This document shows, piece by piece, positions 8,784 to 18,385 of a DNA stretch of 64,000 bases. A program made the position numbers and the translations under genes. The stretch is taken from assembly GCA_937863225.1 (NCBI GenBank), contig CALMEI010000044.1, positions 30,116 through 94,115 of the forward strand, in the 5' to 3' direction. The stretch's first letter is position 1, and each line of letters opens with the position of its first letter. This DNA comes from an uncultured Polaromonas sp. (GTDB lineage: Bacteria > Pseudomonadota > Gammaproteobacteria > Burkholderiales > Burkholderiaceae_C). The notes under the pieces are model-generated. The model made no database searches, had not been told where the DNA came from, and saw only the letters and a program-made list of their open reading frames with translations.

Positions 8784-8797
8784 TTGATGCACATCAA
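8784..8797. promoter_or_regulatory. FNR/ANR-type box upstream of DUF2189 gene
   Basis: A perfect TTGAT-N4-ATCAA dyad, the consensus of FNR/ANR oxygen-responsive regulators. It lies 42 bp upstream of the preferred DUF2189 start at 8741 on the - strand, a position compatible with activation near -41. No -10 was convincingly placed. Confidence 0.6.
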
Positions 8798-8826
8798 ACG
8801 AAGTTATATATCAAGTTTGATTTGGT

Positions 8827-9099
8827 TTATGCGCTGGGTGGAACGTAACCCTGTGCCGCATCAGCACCGCCTCCAAAAAAATGGGCTTCCATTTGGCGGG
8901 CCAAGTACTGGCGCGCACGCAAATCTCCCAAATTCAGGCGATTTTCATTGACCAGCATGGTTTGATGTTTCAACCAATCAGCCCACGCTTGTTTGCTGAC
9001 ACTTTCCCACAAGCGTTTGCCCAATTCGCCTGGGTAGGGTGGAAAATCCAAGCCCTCGGCTTCTTGTTTGAGTTTGATACAGTTGACCATGCGTGCCAT
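8827..9099 (-). CDS. yggX: Probable Fe(2+)-trafficking protein YggX
   Basis: Small cytoplasmic protein that protects Fe-S clusters from oxidative damage. The 90 residues include the invariant N-terminus [28 protein letters not shown] with its single conserved Cys, then [18 protein letters not shown] and [20 protein letters not shown] lies 8 nt upstream of the ATG. Length and sequence fit the family fully. Confidence 0.95.
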   Translation of the reverse strand: MARMVNCIKLKQEAEGLDFPPYPGELGKRLWESVSKQAWADWLKHQTMLVNENRLNLGDLRARQYLARQMEAHFFGGGADAAQGYVPPSA

Positions 9100-9277
9100 G
9101 AAAGTTGTCCTTTTTTGATTGAATGAATGCCAATGAAGTAGCTTTATGGGTAGCTATTTTCACCGTTTCTAAATTGTCCTAGGTTTTTCAAACAATTATC
9201 GACCATAGATCGAACTAAGGGCGTTTTTTAGTGTCCAATGGTGTAGTTTTTGAATTTTTTATATTGAGGGGTTTGCG

Positions 9278-9778
9278 TTGTTCAAAGTGCTGAATCAATT
9301 GAGTTTGCGCCAAATTATGTTGGCTACTGCTGTGGCGTGCTTTGGTTTATTGGCTTTTGGTTTTTATTTGCAGCATGTGGTGGGTTTAGACCCCTGTCCA
9401 ATGTGCATTGTGCAGCGTTACGCTATGGTATTGATAGCACTTTTGGCAATATTTACGCTGGCTGTAGGCCAAAAAGGCATACAAAAGTCGCTCATCGTCA
9501 TGATTGCAGTACTGTCACTGGGCGGCGCATTTGTGGCGGCTCGTCAAAGCTGGTTGCAATGGTATCCACCAGAAATTGCAACTTGTGGCCGCGATATTTA
9601 CGGCATGATTGAAGCATTTCCGTTGCAAAAAGTGATTCCGATGGTCTTTCGCGGTTCAGGGGACTGCACCAAGGTGGATTGGACTTTTTTAGGCGGTTCT
9701 ATCGCCAACTGGTCGTTTTTGTGCTTTTGCGCAATCGCTGTTTTAAGTGTGTTTTTGCTTTTCAGACGCAAGGTCTAA
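9278..9778 (+). CDS. dsbB: Disulfide bond formation protein B
   Basis: Inner-membrane quinone reductase that reoxidises DsbA. Four transmembrane helices are visible. The first periplasmic loop holds the CPMC pair (about residues 39-42); the second has Cys at CGRDIYG and SGDCTK, giving the four catalytic cysteines. The start is TTG with GAGGGG 6 nt upstream; no better ATG exists. Residues 49-64 (second helix) are encoded by DNA with 35 of 48 matches to the window's palindromic element, although the protein shows no length excess there. Confidence 0.95.
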   Translation: MFKVLNQLSLRQIMLATAVACFGLLAFGFYLQHVVGLDPCPMCIVQRYAMVLIALLAIFTLAVGQKGIQKSLIVMIAVLSLGGAFVAARQSWLQWYPPEIATCGRDIYGMIEAFPLQKVIPMVFRGSGDCTKVDWTFLGGSIANWSFLCFCAIAVLSVFLLFRRKV

Positions 9779-9802
9779 GCAAACACGCGTGCCAGTGTAA
9801 CG

Positions 9803-11149
9803 TTAAAGTTTTTTGACCAACACTTGGCTCTTGCGGTCCCAGTTGTATTTGCGTTTGCGAGCTTCGGGTAGCCAATCAGGGTCAACTTGTTTGAATCCGC
9901 GTTTGATGAACCAGTGCATGGTGCGCGTGGTCAACACAAATATGCTGTCTAAACCAGCGGCTTTGGCGCGGTGCTCTATGCGTTTTAAGACACGTTCACC
10001 ATCGCCTTGACCTTGCACATGCGGTGACACAGTCAGTGCTGCCATTTCTGCGGTTTTTGCTTCCGGATAAGGGTAGAGTGCCGCGCAGGCAAATATCACA
10101 CCATCGTGTTCCAAAATGGTGTAATTGTTCGCATCGCGTTCAATTTCGGTGCGGTTGCGTTTAACCAAAGTTCCATCGCGTTCAAATGGCTCAATCAGTT
10201 GCAAAATACCGCTGACATCGTCCGCTGTGGCTTCGCGCAAACTTTCCAATTTTTCATCCACCACCATGGTGCCAATACCGTCGTGTACATAGACCTCTAA
10301 GAGCAAAGAGCCATCCACGTCAAACGGCAAGATATGGCTGCGTTCCACCCCAGCCAAACAGGCTTTAACGCAATGTTGCAGGTAGAAAGCGGCATCATTG
10401 GGTTGCGTTGGAGAAGGTAAATTGGCCAACAGCTTTTGTGCTGCAGCCAATGGCAATTCGGTATCGATGGGGTTAGCTTCGCTGGCCGCTTGGTCAGGGT
10501 GAATGCGAATGCCAGGAATTTCGGTCACAAAAATCAGTTTATCTGCTTGCAAATCAATGGCGACTGAAGTGGCGACCTCTTCCATTGTCAAATTAAACGC
10601 TTCGCCCGTCGGTGAAAATCCGAAGGGCGATAACAGCACCATGGCACCCAAATCCAAGGTTTGCATGATGCCTGCCGTGTCCACTTTGCGCACCAATCCT
10701 GAGTGTTGGAAATCCACACCATCCACAATGCCGACGGGGCGTGCAGTGATAAAGTTGCCAGAAATCACGCGCACGGTAGAGCCTGCCATCGGTGTGTTGG
10801 GTAAACCTTGACTGAAAGCGGCTTCAATTTCATAGCGCAATTGCCCAGCGGCTTCTTGAGCGCAGTCCAGTGATACCTCATCGGTAATGCGCATACCGTG
10901 CGAATAGCGCGGTGAATGGCCTTTGGCCATCAGTTGTTCGTTCACCTGAGGACGGAATCCGTGAACCAGAACGACTTTCACTCCCATGCTTTGTATGAGT
11001 GCCAAATCTTGCGCCAAATGCTGTAACTTTCCGGCAGCGATGGCTTCACCTGCAATGCCCACCACAAACGTTTTCCCACGGTGCAAGTGAATATAAGGCG
11101 CAACCGAGCGGAACCAAGGGACAAATGATGCGTTGATCGAATTAGGCAT
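9803..11149 (-). CDS. argA: N-acetylglutamate synthase
   Basis: First step of arginine biosynthesis: acetyl-CoA plus glutamate gives N-acetylglutamate. The N-terminal amino-acid-kinase-like domain (about residues 20-285) includes VVLVHGFRPQVNEQL and the sensor region for arginine feedback. The C-terminal GNAT domain (about 300-448) has QGQGDGERVLKRIE as the acetyl-CoA loop. Length 448 matches the classical bifunctional-fold ArgA. It is convergent with dsbB, and no terminator was found in the 24-bp gap. Confidence 0.95.
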   Translation of the reverse strand: MPNSINASFVPWFRSVAPYIHLHRGKTFVVGIAGEAIAAGKLQHLAQDLALIQSMGVKVVLVHGFRPQVNEQLMAKGHSPRYSHGMRITDEVSLDCAQEAAGQLRYEIEAAFSQGLPNTPMAGSTVRVISGNFITARPVGIVDGVDFQHSGLVRKVDTAGIMQTLDLGAMVLLSPFGFSPTGEAFNLTMEEVATSVAIDLQADKLIFVTEIPGIRIHPDQAASEANPIDTELPLAAAQKLLANLPSPTQPNDAAFYLQHCVKACLAGVERSHILPFDVDGSLLLEVYVHDGIGTMVVDEKLESLREATADDVSGILQLIEPFERDGTLVKRNRTEIERDANNYTILEHDGVIFACAALYPYPEAKTAEMAALTVSPHVQGQGDGERVLKRIEHRAKAAGLDSIFVLTTRTMHWFIKRGFKQVDPDWLPEARKRKYNWDRKSQVLVKKL

Positions 11150-11233
11150 TCTAAATATGGATTTGTTTTTCTTTATATATTCACATCATAAACGAGGTCA
11201 CCCAACTATCTGACTCAACGATCTGCGCTTTTT

Positions 11234-12805
11234 CTATCGACGCTTTCTGGCAGGTTTTGATGCTGAAGCAGATTTGGTTCGTGATTGTTTGGCTGTACTG
11301 CCTTTAGATCGAGTTGATTTTCCTGCTTTCCCTTTCGCAGGAACATACAAAACAATGGTTTGCATGGCTTTGAAGTTGCCGGTGATGTTGACTTTATTCC
11401 AATTGGCCAAATTGCTGGCACTGACTTTATATTGCTTTGCAATCGCTACAACAGTGCCTGCCTTTTTGAGTTTAATCAGCATTTTCTTCAGAATGATTTC
11501 TGGTGAAAAACTGATTTGACCGTTATCAGCAATTTGCAGCGGTACATCAGTCGTGTGTTTGGCTGAACGCGGTACCAGCAAGCTTGACCCAGCTTTGATT
11601 AACATTCGTGGCGGAATGCGATTAATTTCACGAAACCTGGCTTCGTTCATACCCACACGCCTGGCTGCGTCTGCAACAGTGAGCAGAGAGGGCGCTGTCC
11701 AAACGGTCCAACCCGCGGTTTGACCATTGTGTATAGCTAAATTGCGTTCAAAAATACCTGCATTGTCCCAAGGCAGCAAAATGTAGGGCGTACCTGCTTT
11801 GAATATGACAGGCTTGTTGGCAGATGGGTTGAGTGATTTGAAATCGTCCAAGTCCACTTCAGCCAATTTGGCTGCCAAAGCGACATCCATATCGCGGTCA
11901 ATGGCGACACTTTGAAAATACGGATGATTAGGGATATCTGGCAAAGTCGAGTTGTATGCCGCAGGATTGGCCACAATGTTTTTCACAGCCAATAACTTGG
12001 GCACGTAATGGCGGGTTTCGTTGGGCATGCTCAGGCTGTAATAGTCGGTACCCAAACCTTCACGTTGGTTGCGTGCGATGGCTCGGCCCACCGAACCTTC
12101 TCCCCAGTTGTACGCTGCCAGCGCCAAATGCCAGTCACCAAACATGCCATATAGTTTTTGCAAATAATCCAATGCCGCACGTGTTGATGCCAGCACATCA
12201 CGTCGATCGTCTTTGAATACGCTTTGCTTTAAAGAAAAATACCTGCCCGTTGCAGGCATGAATTGCCACATCCCTGCCGCTTTGGCACCGGACACGGCTT
12301 GCGGGTTGAAGGCGCTTTCAATAAAAGGCAGCAAGGCCAGTTCCGTTGGCATTTTGCGCCGTTCAAGCTCTTCAACCACATGGTAGAGGTATTTGCTCGA
12401 ACGCGAAGTCATGCGATTGATGTAATCGGGACGACTTGAATACCATTGTTCATGATGGCTAATCAATTCAGTTTGATCCAAACCATTCATACCAAATCCG
12501 CGACGGATGCGAGCCCACAGGTCGGCATCAGTGGTTGGCGCCAGAACTGCAATCGGTTCTTCAACTTTTGCTGGTACTGCTGCGTCAGTCGCTTCAGGTT
12601 CTGCATTGGTACTGGCGGAAGCTTGGTTTGGTTTGTTGTCAATGTCTGAAAATGCCGTTTGGCTGCTGGCATGGGCTGCTGGCAAGGCGAGCGCGATGAC
12701 AGTCAAGAGTCGTGTGACGATGGAGATTTTTACGGGAGTCCAAAAGGTGAAATGACCACTGCATGAGGACGTTTTTGCTTGACCAAACTGGGGATAAAAA
12801 GGCAT
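11234..12805 (-). CDS. mltD: Membrane-bound lytic murein transglycosylase D
   Basis: Peptidoglycan-cleaving lytic transglycosylase. A hydrophobic export segment lies at about residues 29-46 (VTRLLTVIALALPAAHA). The SLT domain follows, with catalytic Glu in LLPFIESAFNP, then GMWQFMPATGRYF and ALAAYNWGEGSVGRA. C-terminal LysM-like segments (KAGTPYILLPW, IKAGSSLLVPR, VVAIAKQYKVSASNLANWN) bind glycan. The last 30 residues are very basic (Lys/Arg/Ser). The annotated ATG leaves an unusually long pre-signal stretch, so the true start may be downstream at a non-ATG codon. Confidence 0.9.
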   Translation of the reverse strand: MPFYPQFGQAKTSSCSGHFTFWTPVKISIVTRLLTVIALALPAAHASSQTAFSDIDNKPNQASASTNAEPEATDAAVPAKVEEPIAVLAPTTDADLWARIRRGFGMNGLDQTELISHHEQWYSSRPDYINRMTSRSSKYLYHVVEELERRKMPTELALLPFIESAFNPQAVSGAKAAGMWQFMPATGRYFSLKQSVFKDDRRDVLASTRAALDYLQKLYGMFGDWHLALAAYNWGEGSVGRAIARNQREGLGTDYYSLSMPNETRHYVPKLLAVKNIVANPAAYNSTLPDIPNHPYFQSVAIDRDMDVALAAKLAEVDLDDFKSLNPSANKPVIFKAGTPYILLPWDNAGIFERNLAIHNGQTAGWTVWTAPSLLTVADAARRVGMNEARFREINRIPPRMLIKAGSSLLVPRSAKHTTDVPLQIADNGQISFSPEIILKKMLIKLKKAGTVVAIAKQYKVSASNLANWNKVNITGNFKAMQTIVLYVPAKGKAGKSTRSKGSTAKQSRTKSASASKPARKRR

Positions 12806-12910
12806 GAATTCTTTCGCAACGAGGCATTGATGATTGATTTACTTTCGTATTATATGAAGGCACCTTACTTTTGTAGAGTGCATGACTCTAATCTCCGATA
12901 ATCTAGGCTT

Positions 12911-15900
12911 ATGACTGCGCCCCCAAACCTTGAACTTTCTGCCGAAGTAGCAGCCAAATCTGCTGCCATAGCCATCGAATTCCCCGAAAATCTACCTGTA
13001 TCAGGCAAACGTGACGAGATCACAGCAGCTTTACAGGCGCATCAGGTGGTCATTGTTTGTGGCGAAACAGGTTCTGGCAAAACGACGCAGTTGCCGAAAA
13101 TCGCGCTGGCGATGGGACGCGGCAAAATCAATTACCCGGCAGGGCAAGGCAAATTAATCGGTCATACCCAACCGCGTCGAATAGCCGCCAGCAGCGTTGC
13201 CAAACGCATTGCCGAAGAGCTTAAAACGCCGCTGGGTGAGGTGGTGGGTTTTAAGGTACGTTTTCAAGACCGTTTGAGCCGCGATGCCTCGGTTAAGTTG
13301 ATGACCGATGGCATTCTGCTGGCCGAGACGCAGATCGATCCTTTGCTGAAAGCCTATGACACCCTCATCATCGACGAAGCGCATGAGCGCAGTTTGAACA
13401 TTGATTTTTTGTTGGGCTATTTGCGTCAAATTTTGCCTCGCCGACCAGACTTGAAAATCATCGTCACCTCGGCCACGATTGATGCACAACGTTTCGCGGA
13501 CCATTTCGCTTCTAGAAAAGGACCTGCACCCATCATCATGGTTTCGGGTCGCATGTTCCCAGTGGAGCAACGTTACCGACCGTATGAAGAGTCGCGTGAC
13601 TACGGACTCAACAACGCGATTGCCGATGCGGTGGATGAACTGTGGATCAACCCCAGCCAAGCGGGTGACATTTTGGTATTTTTGCCGGGTGAACGCGAAA
13701 TTCGCGAAGCAGCTGATCATCTGCGTGGGCATTTGAGTCATCAACCCATCATGCGCAGTGCCGAGGTGCTGCCCTTGTTTGCGCGTTTAAGCCAAGCCGA
13801 ACAGGACAAAATTTTTGACAGCCACACAGGTAGACGCATTGTTTTGGCGACGAATGTGGCAGAAACATCGCTCACCGTGCCAGGCATTCGTTACGTGATT
13901 GATGTGGGCACAGCTCGCATGAAGCGTTACAGTTTCAGAAGCAAGGTCGAGCAGTTGCTGGTTGAACCCATCAGTCAATCGTCAGCGAACCAACGGGCAG
14001 GGCGTTGTGGTCGCGTGGCAGATGGCATTTGCATTCGTTTGTATGACCCCATCAGCTTTAATGGTCGACCACAATTTACCGAGCCCGAGATTTTGCGCAG
14101 TTCGTTAGCGGGCGTTATTTTGCGCATGAAGTCATTGCACTTGGGCGTGGTAGAAGATTTTCCATTTTTAGAAGCGCCACAAGGTCGTGCCATTGCCGAT
14201 GGTTACCAATTGCTGAACGAACTCGGTGCGGTTGACGATGCGAATGAATTAACAACCATGGGGCAAGAGCTGGCCAAGCTGCCACTTGACCCGCGCGTTG
14301 GGCGCATGTTGGTGGAAGCGCGTCAACGCGGTGCTTTAGACGAGGTATTGGTCATTGCCAGTGCACTGAGCGTGCAAGACGTGCGCGACAGGCCCATGGA
14401 AGCACAACAAGCGGCTGACCAAGCGCATGCCAAGTTTGATGATGAAAAAAGCGAGTTTGTAGGGTACTTGAAACTGTGGAAATGGTTGAATGAATCCAAA
14501 GGCGGTTGTGCAGAGCACACCACTCACAAACTCAGCAACCGCCAATACGAACAACTGTTGCGACAAAACTTCATCAGTATGCGGCGTGTGCGCGAATGGC
14601 GCGATATACACAGCCAGCTTGTCACGGTTGTTGCAGAACACAAATGGCGCATCAACAGTAAGCCAGCCTCGTATGAAGACCTGCACATGTCCATGCTGGC
14701 AGGGCTCTTGGGTAACGTCGGCTGGAAGACAGAAACCGAGGCGGCGACGGGTGGGCGCGAGGATAAGGGTGCCCGAGGAGAATACTTGGGTGCACGCGGC
14801 ATTAAGTTTTTTGCGCATCCGGGCGCCCATTTATCCAAAAAGCCAGGGCGTTGGATCATTGCCTCAGAGCTGGTGGAAACCACGCGACTTTTTGGGCGCG
14901 GTTTGGCGAACATTGAACCGCAGTGGTTGGAGAAAGTAGCCGGGCATTTGCTTAAAAAACAATTGCTGGACCCGCATTGGGAAAAGCGTGCAGCAGAAGT
15001 TGTTGCGTTGGAACGTGCCACGCTGTATGGCTTGGTGGTTTACAGCGGTCGGAAAGTGAATTTAGGTCGTGTTGACATGCATGCCGCACGCGAAATATTT
15101 ATTCGTGAGGCGCTGGTTGCCAACAATTGGGAAACTAAATTCCCGTTTTTGGCAGCCAATGAAAAGTTGATTGCACAAGTTGAAGAACTGGAACATAAAT
15201 CGCGACGGCAAGACGTGCTGGTGGATGATGAATTAATTTACGCTTTTTACGACCAACAGTTACCACAAGATGTGTGCAGCGGCCACAGTTTTGAGAACTG
15301 GTACCGTGAAGAAGTCAAGCGACAACCCAAACTGTTGATGCTGAGCAAAGATGAATTGATGCGGCACGAGGCCGCTGGCATCACCACACAGTCATTCCCA
15401 AAAACCATACGATTGGGCGGTGTGGATTGCCAAGCCAGCTATCTGCACGAACCGGGTGATGCCAAAGACGGTATGACGGTCACCGTGCCTTTGTTTGTGT
15501 TGAACCAAGTCAATGATGAGCGCTGCGAATGGTTGGTGCCAGGCATGTTGAAAGACAAAATACAAGCCTTGCTCAAATCGCTGCACCAGCGACCCCGTTC
15601 ACGCTTGGTGCCTTTGCCTGAAACTGCAACACGCATGGCGGCAGCGCTGAATGTTCCAGAGACATTTGGTGCGTCAGGTTTGGTGGATGCACTTTTGAAA
15701 TTGGTGCGCGATGCCACTCAAGTCGATGTACAACGGGCAGATTTCAAACTCGATATGCTGAGCCCGCATTTGTTCATGAATTTCAAAGTGGTGGATGAGC
15801 ATGGCCGTCAATTGGGTACCGGTCGTCATTTAGCTGCGCTCAAAGCTGAACTGGGGAGCAAAGCACGTGGCGCATTTCAGGCATTGGCAAGTTTGAAGTT

Positions 15901-16927
15901 ATCAGGGATTCAGCAAACAGCAGCGGCAGCTAACACTATTAATCAGCAAAAATTTATAGAAAATCAAGCTGTAGGCGGCGTAAATACTGCCTATACAGCT
16001 ATTAAAAATATAGCAAAATCAAAATCCACAGATCCACATACATTGGCAGCAGGCCAGCGCTACACCGCTTGGACATTTGGCGAACTACCTGAACTGATGG
16101 AAATCAACAAAGGTGGACAAACGCTGATTGGCTATCCTGCATTGATTGACTTGCAAGATGCCGTGGGCATTGAGGTGTTTGATGAACCTGACATGGCAGC
16201 GGCAAAGCACACGGCTGGCTTGCGTCGCCTGTTTGCATTGCAACTCAAAGACGCTCTCAAATATTTAGAAAAAAACATCCCTGACCTTACCAAAATGGTG
16301 GCAGCCTACATGCTGGTTGGCCGCGCTCTGGACAACACAGGAGGGGGCACGGCTGAAGAACTGCGCGAACAAATCATCAATAAAGCGTTGGAGCGCGCTT
16401 TTTTAATGGAACCACTGCCCACCCATGCATCAGAATTCAACAAACGCTTGGAAGAGGGCAGAGGGCGGTTGACACTCATAGCGAATGAAATTGCCCGCTT
16501 GGTTGCTGTTATTTTGCAAGATTTTGCCACTGCGGCACGCAAACTCAAAGACACTAAAAATGCGCCAGAGGCAACAACTGATGTTGCGGCACAGCTGGCG
16601 CGTTTGATGCCCAAGCGCTTCATCGCCCAAAGCCCTTACGACCGTTTGCACCATTTCCCGCGTTATCTCAAAGCCATCACCGCACGTTTGGATAAATACC
16701 GTGCCGACCCTGCCCGCGATGCGCTCAAACTCAAAGAGCTGCGTCCATCCGAACAAGCTTACTGGCGATTGGTGGCAGAACGCAAAGGCGTGGCGGATGA
16801 ACGCATGTTAGAGTTCAGATGGTTACTGGAAGAACTGCGCGTGAGCTTCTTCGCCCAAGAGCTGCGCACCCCTCAACCTGTGAGCGTGAAACGTTTAGAT
16901 AAATTGTGGGTGCAAATAAAGAGTTGA
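12911..16927 (+). CDS. hrpA: ATP-dependent RNA helicase HrpA
   Basis: DEAH-box helicase of 1338 residues that in E. coli acts on collided or stalled ribosomes. Walker A is GETGSGKTTQ (51-60) and DEAH lies in IIDEAHERS (about 155). SAT, VAETSLTVPGI and QRAGRCGR motifs follow, then the winged-helix/ratchet, OB-fold and long DUF3418 C-terminal regions. Residues 1020-1035 (AVGGVNTAYTAIKNIA) are encoded by a copy of the 48-bp palindromic element, in frame, in a low-conservation linker before WTFGELPELME. The stop overlaps the probable xseA start (TGATG). Confidence 0.96.
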   Translation: MTAPPNLELSAEVAAKSAAIAIEFPENLPVSGKRDEITAALQAHQVVIVCGETGSGKTTQLPKIALAMGRGKINYPAGQGKLIGHTQPRRIAASSVAKRIAEELKTPLGEVVGFKVRFQDRLSRDASVKLMTDGILLAETQIDPLLKAYDTLIIDEAHERSLNIDFLLGYLRQILPRRPDLKIIVTSATIDAQRFADHFASRKGPAPIIMVSGRMFPVEQRYRPYEESRDYGLNNAIADAVDELWINPSQAGDILVFLPGEREIREAADHLRGHLSHQPIMRSAEVLPLFARLSQAEQDKIFDSHTGRRIVLATNVAETSLTVPGIRYVIDVGTARMKRYSFRSKVEQLLVEPISQSSANQRAGRCGRVADGICIRLYDPISFNGRPQFTEPEILRSSLAGVILRMKSLHLGVVEDFPFLEAPQGRAIADGYQLLNELGAVDDANELTTMGQELAKLPLDPRVGRMLVEARQRGALDEVLVIASALSVQDVRDRPMEAQQAADQAHAKFDDEKSEFVGYLKLWKWLNESKGGCAEHTTHKLSNRQYEQLLRQNFISMRRVREWRDIHSQLVTVVAEHKWRINSKPASYEDLHMSMLAGLLGNVGWKTETEAATGGREDKGARGEYLGARGIKFFAHPGAHLSKKPGRWIIASELVETTRLFGRGLANIEPQWLEKVAGHLLKKQLLDPHWEKRAAEVVALERATLYGLVVYSGRKVNLGRVDMHAAREIFIREALVANNWETKFPFLAANEKLIAQVEELEHKSRRQDVLVDDELIYAFYDQQLPQDVCSGHSFENWYREEVKRQPKLLMLSKDELMRHEAAGITTQSFPKTIRLGGVDCQASYLHEPGDAKDGMTVTVPLFVLNQVNDERCEWLVPGMLKDKIQALLKSLHQRPRSRLVPLPETATRMAAALNVPETFGASGLVDALLKLVRDATQVDVQRADFKLDMLSPHLFMNFKVVDEHGRQLGTGRHLAALKAELGSKARGAFQALASLKLSGIQQTAAAANTINQQKFIENQAVGGVNTAYTAIKNIAKSKSTDPHTLAAGQRYTAWTFGELPELMEINKGGQTLIGYPALIDLQDAVGIEVFDEPDMAAAKHTAGLRRLFALQLKDALKYLEKNIPDLTKMVAAYMLVGRALDNTGGGTAEELREQIINKALERAFLMEPLPTHASEFNKRLEEGRGRLTLIANEIARLVAVILQDFATAARKLKDTKNAPEATTDVAAQLARLMPKRFIAQSPYDRLHHFPRYLKAITARLDKYRADPARDALKLKELRPSEQAYWRLVAERKGVADERMLEFRWLLEELRVSFFAQELRTPQPVSVKRLDKLWVQIKS
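15967..16014 (-). repeat. 48-bp palindromic element, copy E (inside hrpA)
   Basis: Read on the - strand, this copy matches copy D at 42 of 48 positions without gaps. It is translated as part of hrpA in the same frame as the icmF copy, giving the shared KNIA ending. Confidence 0.9.
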
Positions 16928-18294
16928 TGATGAACATGGAAAATTCGATGGTCAATTCGAGCAATGCGCAAAGTCCCATGACACGCACTTGGCAAGTGGG
17001 CGCGCTGTGCCGTGCCATTGCGGACAGTTTGGATGCACGTTTTAATCCTGTGACGGTGCAAGGCGAAATCTCAGGGTTTTCGCAAGCCAGTAGCGGACAT
17101 TGCTATTTCTCGCTGAAAGACGCTACGGGTCAAATCCGCTGTGCCATGTTCAAGCGTGCAGCCAGTTTGATGGATTTCAAGCCGCGCGACGGCGATAGGG
17201 TGGAGGTGCGCGGCCATATCGATGTCTACACACCGCGCGGTGATTTGCAGTTGATTGTTGAAAGCTTGAGCCAAGCCGGGCAGGGGGCTTTGTTTGAACA
17301 ATTTCTGCGTCTCAAGGCCAAACTGGAGGCTGAGGGTTTGTTTGAAACCAATCGCAAGCGTGAATTGCCCATCGCACCGCGCGGCATTGGTTTGGTCACG
17401 TCTTTGGGCGCTGCAGCTTTGCATGACGTCATCACAGCATTACAAAGGCGCGTGCCACATATCCCTGTGATGGTGTCACCATCCAGCGTACAGGGTGTAG
17501 GCGCGCCCCAAGAGTTATGTCAGGCGCTATCAAATTTATATCAATACAATGAACTAATACACCGGGTAGACGCCAATTTAAAGGATGAAGCCGAAGGTGT
17601 ACCGGTGGATGTCATTTTGCTGGTACGCGGCGGTGGGTCATTGGAAGATTTGTGGGCGTTTAACGATGAAGCATTGATACGCACCATCGCACAAAGTCCT
17701 GTTCCTGTCATCTGCGGCGTGGGGCATGAAACCGATTTCACACTTGCCGATTTTGTGGCCGATTTGCGTGCGCCCACACCGACGGCTGCCGCCGAATTGG
17801 TGAGTCAATCGCGTGATGGTTGGTTGGCTGTGGCAGATGATCTGCAAGAACGCTTGCATGCAGCGGTAATGAGACAAGTGGATACAAACAATCAGCATTT
17901 GGACAGAACGTCGCAACGTCTGGGTCGCCCTGCGCAAGGTATTGGGCGTCAGCAACAAGTTTTGCAGAGTCAAATGCAGCGCATGCGTTATGCAATTAAA
18001 ACGCACATGAATCAACTGCAGCAGAATTTAAACGTCCAACAAACCGATTTCCCCATTGCATTTCACAAGCTGATGGCGGATTCAAAACGTCATTTGTCAC
18101 AACATGAACAAAGTTTGTCTTTGTTGGATCCTCAATTGGTGTTGCAACGCGGCTATGCCTGGGTGGTAGATGCTTCTGGCGTAACGCTAACAGATGCCAA
18201 AAAAACCCGGACCGGACAGGGCTTGCAAGTGACCCTCGCTAAGGGGCAGATTGATGTTGTTGTGGCCAGTCAAGCAGGGGATGCTTTGTTTTGA
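16927..18294 (+). CDS. xseA: Exodeoxyribonuclease VII large subunit
   Basis: Catalytic subunit of the single-strand-specific nuclease Exo VII. The N-terminal OB-fold reads VTVQGEISGFSQASSGHCYFSLKD, followed by the nuclease core with GIGLVTSLGAAALHDV, VDVILLVRGGGSLEDLWAFNDE, CGVGHETDFTLADFVADLRAPTPTAAAE, then a coiled-coil region (about 300-400). I prefer the ATG at 16927, which overlaps the hrpA stop as TGATG; the ATG at 16930 has slightly better spacing from AAAGAG. A GTG at 16906 lacks a good site. No xseB is nearby. Confidence 0.95.
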   Translation: MMNMENSMVNSSNAQSPMTRTWQVGALCRAIADSLDARFNPVTVQGEISGFSQASSGHCYFSLKDATGQIRCAMFKRAASLMDFKPRDGDRVEVRGHIDVYTPRGDLQLIVESLSQAGQGALFEQFLRLKAKLEAEGLFETNRKRELPIAPRGIGLVTSLGAAALHDVITALQRRVPHIPVMVSPSSVQGVGAPQELCQALSNLYQYNELIHRVDANLKDEAEGVPVDVILLVRGGGSLEDLWAFNDEALIRTIAQSPVPVICGVGHETDFTLADFVADLRAPTPTAAAELVSQSRDGWLAVADDLQERLHAAVMRQVDTNNQHLDRTSQRLGRPAQGIGRQQQVLQSQMQRMRYAIKTHMNQLQQNLNVQQTDFPIAFHKLMADSKRHLSQHEQSLSLLDPQLVLQRGYAWVVDASGVTLTDAKKTRTGQGLQVTLAKGQIDVVVASQAGDALF

Positions 18295-18385
18295 GTCGGC
18301 AATCCGACTGCATTGAAATACGCTTTCAAATTCAATGGGTATCAAAATGTTTCTACAATAGTCGTTTTATCGAAGGAACTCTGAA

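Noticed and set aside
13154..13744. 196-codon frame antisense to hrpA
   Set aside because: It lies wholly within the helicase core, with no recognisable domain and no ribosome site. It is a shadow of codon bias.
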